The translations under genes were made by a program, and so were the position numbers. From Acinetobacter sp. ANC 4805 (GTDB taxonomy: Bacteria > Pseudomonadota > Gammaproteobacteria > Pseudomonadales > Moraxellaceae), in contig NZ_JAKZGD010000006.1 of the NCBI RefSeq assembly GCF_022549495.1, positions 186,001-250,000 on the forward strand: a stretch of 64,000 nucleotides of DNA. The letters are read 5' to 3'. This document shows positions 56,449-64,000 of this stretch, piece by piece (position 1 is the stretch's first letter; the number at the start of each line of letters is the position of its first letter). Under the pieces are notes generated by a model, which ran no database searches, was not told the DNA's origin, and saw only the letters and a program-made list of their open reading frames with translations.

Positions 56449-56477
56449 AGTAAAATGCCAATCAAGTTGATTGGCAT
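56449..56477 (-). terminator. Hairpin after sthA
   Basis: 11-bp arms ATGCCAATCAA / TTGATTGGCAT with one base between (so a shorter stem in practice). On the minus strand it ends in TTTTAC, a weak T tract. Confidence 0.5.
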
Positions 56478-56505
56478 TCGGATCATCATACAAAATCTAT
56501 ATGAC

Positions 56506-57921
56506 TTAAAACAAACGATTCATACCATTTAAAGAAGCCACACGATACGCTTCTGCCATAGTTGGATAGTTAAATGTAGTTTCAACAAAATACTTTAAAG
56601 TATTGTCTGGACTATGCATCACCACTTGTCCAATATGAATAATCTCTGCTGCATTATTACCAAAACAATGGATTCCCAATACTTCCAAAGTGTCACGATG
56701 GAATAGAACCTTTAATTCACCCACGGTATCGCCCGTGATTTGTGCACGTGCCAAATGACGGAAAGACGCTTGTCCTACTTCATAAGGGACTTTTTCTTCA
56801 GTCAATTGCTGTTCAGTCTTACCAATTGATGAAATTTCAGGAATCGTGTAAATGCCTGTTGGCACATCTCGAATCGGTTTAACATTTTTCTCACCGACCA
56901 TATTTGCACCCGCACAACGACCTTGGTCATAGGCAGCAGATGCAAGTGATGGCCAACCAATCACATCACCCGCAGCATAAATATTGTCAACTTCAGTTTG
57001 ATATTGGTCATTCACCATCAACTGACCACGACTATTCGGTGTTAAACCAACATTTTCCAAGCCAAGACCATCGGTATTTCCTGAACGACCATTACACCAT
57101 AAAATTGCATCAGCTTTGATCTTCTTACCACTCAGCAAGTGCAACACAACATGATCATCAAACGTTTCTAATCGGTCAATTTGCTCATTGTGACGAATTA
57201 AGACACCTTGCTCACGCAAATGATAAGACAGCGCATCTGCAATTTCATCATCGAGATAACTTAATAATTTTTGCTGAGTATTGATCAAATCAACTTTATG
57301 ATCTAAACCAATGAAGATCGATGCATATTCGCAACCAATCACGCCCGCACCATAAATAATGATTTTTTGAATTGAATAATCAAGATCTAAAATCTTGTCT
57401 GAATCAAATACACGCGGATGATTAAAATCTAAACCTTGAGGTTGATATGGACGGCTACCTGTCGCAATTACGATTTGTTTGCAAATGATTGTATCTTTTG
57501 TACCATCCTGTCCAAAAATCAAAACTGTATTTTTGTCTTGGATATAAGCACGACCATGAAAAACTTCAATTTTATTACGGTCATAAAACCGTGTATGCGT
57601 ATCAACTTGTTGCTGAATGACTTTATGTGCATTACGTAATACCTGTTTCATAGTGAATTGTTTCCATTCACCTACTTTTTGAAACATTGGATCACGTTGA
57701 TAACGAATAATACTTGAAACCGTTTGACGTAAAGCTTTACTTGGAATCGTTCCTACATGCGCACAGTTTCCACCGAGTTGATCACGAATATCAACAATTG
57801 CAACTCGTTTACCTGCTTTTGCAAGCTTCATTGCCGCGCCTTCGCCAGCTGGGCCAGAACCGAGAATGACTGCATCATACTTAACAACATTCCCACCAAC
57901 GACCTCTTTCTTACGTGGCAT
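56506..57921 (-). CDS. sthA: Soluble pyridine nucleotide transhydrogenase SthA
   Basis: FAD flavoprotein exchanging hydride between NADPH and NAD+. 471 residues. FAD site [14 protein letters not shown], the disulfide-oxidoreductase site reduced to a single Cys ([15 protein letters not shown]), as in SthA, NAD site [13 protein letters not shown], and [22 protein letters not shown] precedes the ATG. Confidence 0.95.
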   Translation of the reverse strand: MPRKKEVVGGNVVKYDAVILGSGPAGEGAAMKLAKAGKRVAIVDIRDQLGGNCAHVGTIPSKALRQTVSSIIRYQRDPMFQKVGEWKQFTMKQVLRNAHKVIQQQVDTHTRFYDRNKIEVFHGRAYIQDKNTVLIFGQDGTKDTIICKQIVIATGSRPYQPQGLDFNHPRVFDSDKILDLDYSIQKIIIYGAGVIGCEYASIFIGLDHKVDLINTQQKLLSYLDDEIADALSYHLREQGVLIRHNEQIDRLETFDDHVVLHLLSGKKIKADAILWCNGRSGNTDGLGLENVGLTPNSRGQLMVNDQYQTEVDNIYAAGDVIGWPSLASAAYDQGRCAGANMVGEKNVKPIRDVPTGIYTIPEISSIGKTEQQLTEEKVPYEVGQASFRHLARAQITGDTVGELKVLFHRDTLEVLGIHCFGNNAAEIIHIGQVVMHSPDNTLKYFVETTFNYPTMAEAYRVASLNGMNRLF

Positions 57922-58111
57922 TCAAAGCTCCTTTGACTCTTAACCATTTATTGCTTTATAGATGATAACTACTATGCGTTGAATTAATGTATTTCTCAAC
58001 TATATATTTTTATATATTTACATTTTCAAAATGAATACCTATTTCATCCTATAAACCAATAAATTTGACTATAATAATCGAATATCTCAAGTAATAGGTT
58101 GTAGAAAGTAC

Positions 58112-59125
58112 ATGTCTGAACACCGTAAACCAGAACAGGGGATAAAACTTCGTGGCGCAGAAAAAGTCGCAAGAATTCCTGTAAAAGTTATCCCTACGGT
58201 TGAAGTGCCTCGTAAACCAGACTGGATTCGCGTCAAAATGGCTGCCCCTGAAGAGGTTCAGCGTATAAAAACAACTCTACGTTCGCAAAAACTCCATACT
58301 GTTTGTGAAGAAGCTGCCTGTCCAAACCTACCTGAGTGTTTTGGTGGTGGTACAGCAACCTTTATGATCATGGGTGATATTTGTACTCGCCGTTGCCCGT
58401 TCTGTGACGTTGCACATGGTCGTCCAAATGCCCTTGACCCTGATGAACCACGCCATATGGCAGAAACCATCTCTAATTTAGGTCTTAAATATGCCGTCAT
58501 TACCTCTGTAGATCGTGATGACTTATTAGATGGTGGCGCTCAGCATTTTGTGGATTGTATTAAAGAAGCTCGCGCACTTAGCCCAAAAACGTTATTAGAA
58601 ATTTTAGTACCAGACTTTCGTGGTCGTATGGATATTGCCTTACGTATCATGACTGAGTGTCCACCTGATGTATTCAATCACAATATTGAAACCGTACCTC
58701 GTCTATATAAAGCGATGCGTCCAGGTTCTGATTATCAGCACTCTTTAAATCTATTAAAAATGTTTAAAGAATACTGTCCTGATGTCCCAACCAAATGTGG
58801 TTTGATGGTGGGTATTGGTGAAACTGAAGAAGAAGTAATTGCTTTGTTGGATGATCTTCGTGCGCATGATGTGGACTACGTGACAATCGGTCAATATCTA
58901 CAACCATCTAAGCAACATGCACCAATCGACCGCTTTGTAACGCCAGAAGAATTCGAGCGTTATGCAGAACATGGTCGTAAACTTGGTTTTAGAAACATTT
59001 GGTCTGCACCAATGGTTCGCTCAAGCTACTTTGCCGATCGCCAATATCATGGTGAAGCTGTTCCAGCTGTACGCCGTAAAGTTGATCCTGCCAAGAAAAT
59101 TGCAGTTCAAGCAATAGAAGCATAA
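58112..59125 (+). CDS. lipA: Lipoyl synthase
   Basis: Radical-SAM enzyme inserting two sulfurs into octanoyl chains. 337 residues. The auxiliary cluster Cys set is [12 protein letters not shown] ([13 protein letters not shown]), and the radical-SAM set CTRRCPFC. The Arg-Ser end motif is [10 protein letters not shown]. It is monocistronic; note the symbol is the same as that sometimes used for the lipase at 16.5 kb, an unrelated protein. Confidence 0.97.
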   Translation: MSEHRKPEQGIKLRGAEKVARIPVKVIPTVEVPRKPDWIRVKMAAPEEVQRIKTTLRSQKLHTVCEEAACPNLPECFGGGTATFMIMGDICTRRCPFCDVAHGRPNALDPDEPRHMAETISNLGLKYAVITSVDRDDLLDGGAQHFVDCIKEARALSPKTLLEILVPDFRGRMDIALRIMTECPPDVFNHNIETVPRLYKAMRPGSDYQHSLNLLKMFKEYCPDVPTKCGLMVGIGETEEEVIALLDDLRAHDVDYVTIGQYLQPSKQHAPIDRFVTPEEFERYAEHGRKLGFRNIWSAPMVRSSYFADRQYHGEAVPAVRRKVDPAKKIAVQAIEA

Positions 59126-59513
59126 ACCTCTAGTAGATAAAGAGAATTCTAATTCTCTTTATCTACGCTTCTCTAAATAAAGATGTTCAAAATTAATTAA
59201 CCTCAGTTCAAATCTTTAAAAACAATTTTGTTCATAAAATAAATGTTCATTAAGCGCTGTGAAGCCAGTGTGAATAATTACAACTCACAACCCAATTACA
59301 AAAAAATCACTTAAAAACATTAATTTACTTCATATATATACACTTATATCCTGAATAGAGTTTATAAATTTTTTTGAAACTATCTATCTGAAAGTTATGC
59401 GCTCAAATTTTCAGTTCAAAAATTTTTACATACCCCTAAACCAACAACAAGAAGCTCAAAAGATATGGAATATCTTGCATCTTACAAAAATATCTCAATC
59501 AGGATTAGACAAA
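59126..59513. other. Intergenic region after lipoyl synthase
   Basis: About 390 AT-rich bases. It contains a 14-bp palindromic hairpin (59135-59164, AGATAAAGAGAATT and its complement) that could end the lipA message, though no T run follows. The open frame before ATG 59514 is not supported. Confidence 0.4.
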
Positions 59514-61217
59514 ATGAATAAGAGAATGACTGCCCTAGCTGTTGCAACACTCAGTAGTTTGACATTATTAGGTTGTAATAGTGACTCAAATGATGACTCT
59601 GAATTATCCAATAACAACACTGGAGATACTTTAATTCTAACCAATGATGGAATGATTAGTTCTATTGACCGAATGACACCCAACAAAATGGTATCCAATC
59701 TCAAAATCACAGGCTTACAATCTGGTGATGAATTGGTTGGTATTGATTATCGACCTAAAGACAGCAAGCTTTACGCAGTTGGTTTACTTGGGAATATTTA
59801 TACACTCAATCCAACAACAGGCGCTGCAACCTTTGTCAGAAAATCAATGGCAGATCCAGCCGATACGACTGATGGGAATGCCCCGTTCAGCCAGATCATT
59901 GGCAATCCAAATCTCATTAGTGTTAACTTTAATCCTGTCGCAGACCGTTTACGTGTAATTAGTGATACCGGACAAAACCTTCGAATCAATGTCGATACAG
60001 GTGCAACGATTACCGATGGTAGCATTAAGCTGACTGAAGCTAATCCTGCGGTGGTTGCAGCAGCATATACCAATGCTTTTGCTGGTACAGGCTCAACCAA
60101 ACTCTATAGTATTGATCAAAATACTGATCGAATTTATCTACAAAATGCTAATGCAGGAACACTCGGGATTTCAGCGGCGCTAGGTGCAGATATTAATACC
60201 AATGGCGGTGGCGGATTTGATATTGATCCCGTGAATAATATTGGCTTTGCTGCACTCAAACTCACTTCAGGCACCTATAAATTTTATCAGCTTAACCTTG
60301 CAAATATCGGTAGCAAGAATGATACCGTTTATGCATCAAGTGATTTGGCGAATAGCTTTAATACAATGGGTATTCGGGGAATTGCACTAAAAAGAGCAAG
60401 CGATGCAACAGCACAAGGCTTTGGTCTAACTGCAAATAACAAGTTATTAAATTTTGCGTTAAACAATCCAAATACAGTAACTGAAAAAACCTTAACAGGT
60501 TTACTCGTCGATGAGAGATTCATTGGCATTGACTATCGCTTAAGAACCTCAACAGAGCATTCAGCGAAGCTTTACGGAATCACCAATAAAACCAACTTAT
60601 ATACCATCAATACAGACACTGGTTTGGCTAGCTTAGTCACCGCATTAAAACCTGCAACAGGTAGCAGTTTTACTGCGCTAGAAGGGACAAGCTTTGCGGT
60701 TGATTTTAATCCGAGCGCTGACCGTTTACGTGTGATCAGCAATACAGGACAAAATTTAAGAATCAATGTTGATACAGGCGATACACTTAAAGATGGTGAT
60801 ATTAATGGTGCGACAGGTGCAAAAGTGACCGCAGCAGCTTATACCAATAGTTTTAAAACGTCTGTAGCAGCCCTAGCCACAGAGCTTTTTGATTTAGATC
60901 AAGGTAACAAAACACTGACTAAACAAAGTCCACCGAATAATGGCACACTAAATTTAATTGGAGATTTGGGCATTAATTTGGGAACAGATAGTGGTTTTGA
61001 TATTGCAGGTGGAGACAATGGTTATGCCCTTGCAACTATTTCAGGTGAATCAGGTGCATCTGTTCTTTATCGCATTGATTTAAATACCGATACTACAATT
61101 ACAACCCCACGTGCAAGATTGGCAATCAATGCCGATGGTGTACCCAATTTAGCTGCGTCCACGATTGGAAACAACACAACACCTCAGGTCATTGATTTAG
61201 CTATTTTATTCAAATAG
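59514..61217 (+). CDS. Lipoprotein with two DUF4394 domains
   Basis: A 567-residue lipoprotein with lipobox LLGC and an acidic linker. It holds two homologous beta-propeller-like DUF4394 domains, about residues 45-290 and 300-567: both contain GIDYR, LYG/AV.., FNP.ADRLRVIS.TGQNLRINVDTG and AAAYTN. The internal repeat is also visible in DNA (59932-59996 against 60710-60774). ATG 59514 with AGGA upstream is used; the frame extends to 59397. Function unknown. Confidence 0.82.
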   Translation: MNKRMTALAVATLSSLTLLGCNSDSNDDSELSNNNTGDTLILTNDGMISSIDRMTPNKMVSNLKITGLQSGDELVGIDYRPKDSKLYAVGLLGNIYTLNPTTGAATFVRKSMADPADTTDGNAPFSQIIGNPNLISVNFNPVADRLRVISDTGQNLRINVDTGATITDGSIKLTEANPAVVAAAYTNAFAGTGSTKLYSIDQNTDRIYLQNANAGTLGISAALGADINTNGGGGFDIDPVNNIGFAALKLTSGTYKFYQLNLANIGSKNDTVYASSDLANSFNTMGIRGIALKRASDATAQGFGLTANNKLLNFALNNPNTVTEKTLTGLLVDERFIGIDYRLRTSTEHSAKLYGITNKTNLYTINTDTGLASLVTALKPATGSSFTALEGTSFAVDFNPSADRLRVISNTGQNLRINVDTGDTLKDGDINGATGAKVTAAAYTNSFKTSVAALATELFDLDQGNKTLTKQSPPNNGTLNLIGDLGINLGTDSGFDIAGGDNGYALATISGESGASVLYRIDLNTDTTITTPRARLAINADGVPNLAASTIGNNTTPQVIDLAILFK

Positions 61218-61233
61218 ATCTACTCAGCCAATA

Positions 61234-61267
61234 AAAAAACACCACATCATATAATGTGGTGTTTTTT
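61234..61267. terminator. Bidirectional terminator between the DUF4394 gene and the FabH-like gene
   Basis: Stem AAAAAACACCACAT / ATGTGGTGTTTTTT with a 6-base loop; A and T runs on both sides. Confidence 0.9.
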
Positions 61268-61287
61268 ATTAAAAATTTAACTAAAAC

Positions 61288-62394
61288 TTATGCAATATGC
61301 TTTTGTACAACAATCGAACCCACAGAATAACCCGCACCAAATGATGAGATCACCGCATATTCACCATTATTCACTTGCTCGCCAGTGCGATGCATCGCAA
61401 TGATGACACCTGCAGAAGACGTATTGGCAAATTCATCTAAAATAATAGGTGCACGCTCTAAGTCGGCATCTTTACCCACAACGAGTTTTAGAATTAATTC
61501 GTTCATATTGGCATTGGCTTGATGCAACCAGAAACGTTTAACTTGCTCAGCAGTTAATTCAAGTTTTGCCAATTGTGCTGTGATCATTTTTGCAACCAAT
61601 GGACATACTTCTTTAAAGACTTTACGACCATCTTGACGGAACAACTTATCATCAACAACCGCATCTTCACTACGGTTTAAGAAACCAAAGTTGTTACGGA
61701 TATTATTTGAAAATTGCGTAAACAAATGAATATCTAAGATTTCGTAACCTGATTTAGTTTCAGTTTCTTCGATAATTGAAGCCGTTGCCACATCACCGAA
61801 AATGAAATGCGCATCACGAGTACGATAGTCTAAATGACCTGACGTAATTTCGACATTCAACAATAATACACGGCGAGCGCCACATTTCACTGCATCATAG
61901 GCTTGTTTTAAGCCAAACGTTGCAGCAGAACATGCCACATTCATATCATAGGCATAGCCTTGAATGCCAAGCGCAGATTGAATTTCAATCGCAACTGCGG
62001 GATAAGCACGCTGCATATTTGAACAAGCCAAAATTACAACATCAATATCTGCCGCAGTAACGCCTGCATTTTCCATCGCTTGTTTTGCCGCAATAACACC
62101 CCACTCCGCTTGAAGTGAAAGCTCATCATTGCTACGTTCTTGCAAACGCGGACGTAAACGGGTCGGATCAAGGATACCTGACTTTTCGACCACATAACGA
62201 CGCTGGATACCAGACGCTTTTTCAATAAACTCAGGGCTTGAGCCACGTAAAGCTTCAATTTCGCCTGCTTCAATTTGAACCGCATTATCTTGGTTATACT
62301 GTTCTACATAAGCATTTAGGCTTTCAACCAACTCTGCATTGGAAATAGATTCGGTCGGGTGAAATAAACCTGTACCTGTTATACGGATGCCCAT
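61288..62394 (-). CDS. FabH-like beta-ketoacyl-ACP synthase III
   Basis: A 368-residue condensing enzyme. The Cys-His-Asn triad is [22 protein letters not shown] and [10 protein letters not shown]. The longer insert near residues 30-100 separates it from ordinary FabH and matches the Pseudomonas PA3286 type, which takes octanoyl-CoA from beta-oxidation into fatty-acid synthesis. AGGAG precedes the ATG. It is separate from the main fab genes. Confidence 0.83.
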   Translation of the reverse strand: MGIRITGTGLFHPTESISNAELVESLNAYVEQYNQDNAVQIEAGEIEALRGSSPEFIEKASGIQRRYVVEKSGILDPTRLRPRLQERSNDELSLQAEWGVIAAKQAMENAGVTAADIDVVILACSNMQRAYPAVAIEIQSALGIQGYAYDMNVACSAATFGLKQAYDAVKCGARRVLLLNVEITSGHLDYRTRDAHFIFGDVATASIIEETETKSGYEILDIHLFTQFSNNIRNNFGFLNRSEDAVVDDKLFRQDGRKVFKEVCPLVAKMITAQLAKLELTAEQVKRFWLHQANANMNELILKLVVGKDADLERAPIILDEFANTSSAGVIIAMHRTGEQVNNGEYAVISSFGAGYSVGSIVVQKHIA

Positions 62395-62440
62395 GTAAAA
62401 CTCCTGTAAAGAATGGTTCTAACTTTCATCATTGCTCAGT

Positions 62441-64000
62441 TTAACCGATTGCTAAACGATCCCATAGTTTTTGTAATCTAGTTGGTGAAATAGGCAGCTT
62501 TGTTTTCATCGGTTGAGAAAACAAGGAAATCCTAAATTCTTCCAACATCAAATACATCTCTTTGATCTTAGAATCATTTTTAAATTTAAATACTTTGTCC
62601 ATCCACGGATCAACATCATTAATTGCAGCAAGGTCACGTTGTAGATTATTTGGCAAACGATCTAAACGCAATAGCAAGGCCTTTAAATAACGTGGGTATT
62701 CCTGCCAAATCTCAGCAGGTCGACTATAAACAAAGTCTGCTAATGACATTAAATCAAGTTGATCTTCAATGTCATCAATACTTCGACCAAAAATTGCTTG
62801 ATCTAACAGCAAAAGTTCACGGCGAACTTGTTGCCATTGTGTATACACCTCAGTTAAATCAGCTAAGGTCTGTTGACCATGTGCTAAGAACTGTTTTTTA
62901 ACATCTGTAACAAGCTGCTCAAATTCATTGGCATTTTTAGGAAGTTCTTTAATCGAAACTTGTAATGTGGCATACACTAACATCTGTTCCAATTTTGCCC
63001 GATCACCCAATGGCGAATATGCCAAAGCCAAAGGCTTAGAAATTTGTTTTTTCAACTGGCGAATTAAATCACCCAACTGCATATGCACAAGACGAATAAT
63101 ACCATCTCGATGCAACCTAATCGCTTCATCTTGGTCATTAAAGGTTTGAATCACTACACCTGATCCATCTTTTACATCGAGATCAGCAAAGGCTTTGTTT
63201 GGAACTAAAGCCTGATATTGCTTGACCACAACACCTGTCACTTTCTGTGAAGCTTCAAAAATAAAGTTTTCAGGGAAAGTTTGAAATTCACCTGCTTGTT
63301 GCTTGACTGGACGATGAGTTTCAACACGACAACGCGCCTTGAGTTCATCCAAGTCACGACCTTGTGCAATCAATTTACCTTTTTCATCAACTACTTTAAT
63401 GAAAGGTATCAGATATTGATCAATGCGTTCAAAAGAAAAGTCTTTTTCAGTAATTTGCTCGCCACGTAAAGCAAAAACCAAATATTGGAAAAGATGTTCA
63501 CGTAAATGTACAGCATCAATTGCCTGTATCAGCTTGCGTGTGGTATCTGGAATCGGAACTAAATTACGACGCTTATCTTTTGGTAATGTCTTTAATAAAG
63601 CTTCGATTAAATCCTGTCGCCAACCTGGAATTCCCCAAGACCATAATTTCTCATCTACTTGTGGCAAAGCCTGCACAGGGATTTTAACCGTTGCACCATC
63701 TTCATCATGGCTTGGGTCAAAACGATAACTCGCAGCTAAGCGTAATTGCCCATTATGTAAGAAATCGGGAAATTGTTGTGTGGTTGGTCGATCATTCATC
63801 CATAACGCATCATCTTCAACAAATAGATAACGTGGATGTTCGGGTTCAACTGTAGTACGCCAATCTTCAAAACTACTTCGACTGGCAATTTCAGTCGGTA
63901 CTTTCTCCGCATAGAACTGGTAAATGGTTTCTTCATCCACCACTAAGTCACGACGACGCAACTTATCCTCTACCCGTTCAACTTCTTCCAGTTTCAATAA
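62441..64000 (-). CDS. hrpA: ATP-dependent RNA helicase HrpA, C-terminal part
   Basis: The frame is open through the right edge (the codon beyond the first in-window start-like TTG is Leu), so this is a 3' part of about 520 residues. It corresponds to the DUF3418 C-terminal region of HrpA: VDEETIYQFYAEKVP, LPISPTRLQKLWDRL and others. The DEAH helicase motifs lie outside the window. HrpA resolves stalled ribosomes in E. coli. Confidence 0.9.
   Translation of the reverse strand, partial: LLKLEEVERVEDKLRRRDLVVDEETIYQFYAEKVPTEIASRSSFEDWRTTVEPEHPRYLFVEDDALWMNDRPTTQQFPDFLHNGQLRLAASYRFDPSHDEDGATVKIPVQALPQVDEKLWSWGIPGWRQDLIEALLKTLPKDKRRNLVPIPDTTRKLIQAIDAVHLREHLFQYLVFALRGEQITEKDFSFERIDQYLIPFIKVVDEKGKLIAQGRDLDELKARCRVETHRPVKQQAGEFQTFPENFIFEASQKVTGVVVKQYQALVPNKAFADLDVKDGSGVVIQTFNDQDEAIRLHRDGIIRLVHMQLGDLIRQLKKQISKPLALAYSPLGDRAKLEQMLVYATLQVSIKELPKNANEFEQLVTDVKKQFLAHGQQTLADLTEVYTQWQQVRRELLLLDQAIFGRSIDDIEDQLDLMSLADFVYSRPAEIWQEYPRYLKALLLRLDRLPNNLQRDLAAINDVDPWMDKVFKFKNDSKIKEMYLMLEEFRISLFSQPMKTKLPISPTRLQKLWDRLAIG

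Overview
This window reads as a chromosomal segment of an Acinetobacter-like gammaproteobacterium. The evidence is low GC, genus-typical proteins (GspE opening MQAQTKF, a Lif-dependent lipase with its foldase, a lone FabH-like synthase next to hrpA), several Acinetobacter-style hypothetical proteins and a type I-F CRISPR repeat. I cannot name the species. Identifications are by reading motifs, not by database search.

Layout. 0-12.6 kb is mostly core: a partial secreted protein, gspE, trmO, fpr, a TetR regulator divergent from a heme-oxygenase-like diiron protein, a DUF441 membrane protein, metR divergent from a COQ7-like gene with a perfect MetR box between them, a DUF4198 protein behind a Fur-like box, then folB/folK, a UbiB-family kinase and moeB. 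12.8-14.5 kb is a type I-F CRISPR array of 28 repeats with no cas genes in the window. 14.5-19.5 kb holds a hydrolase, the lipase/foldase pair and small accessory genes, one with a broken lipoprotein signal. 19.6-24.1 kb holds nnrD, queG and bioB. 24.5-30.1 kb is a chaperone-usher fimbrial operon followed by a miniature pilin-like gene.

30.3-36.6 kb is the most unusual locus. It encodes a 1006-residue protein joining an N-terminal catalase-like heme domain to a LodA-like quinoprotein oxidase that keeps the Cys and Trp expected to form the CTQ cofactor. A LodB-like flavoprotein follows one base later. A Sbal_3080-type lipoprotein and a second, lipid-anchored catalase-like protein lie just beyond. 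A Fur-like box precedes the fusion gene. The architecture suggests that peroxide made by the oxidase is handled by a heme domain on the same chain.

36.6-38.3 kb is a scar zone: a DUF4329-type polymorphic-toxin C-terminal fragment with an overlapping probable immunity gene, a 5'-truncated phage-like gene, a hairpin and short direct repeats, ending at a tRNA with anticodon CAU. 38.6-47.4 kb is core again (acyltransferase, yebC, trhP-yfhL, glyA, exoX). 47.5-48.8 kb is a second scar at tRNA-Arg(CCG), with a P4-type integrase pseudogene and a frameshifted fragment. 48.8-64 kb is core: yadGH, queF, rodA, mltB, rlpA, sthA, lipoyl synthase, a duplicated DUF4394 lipoprotein, a FabH-like synthase and the 3' end of hrpA.
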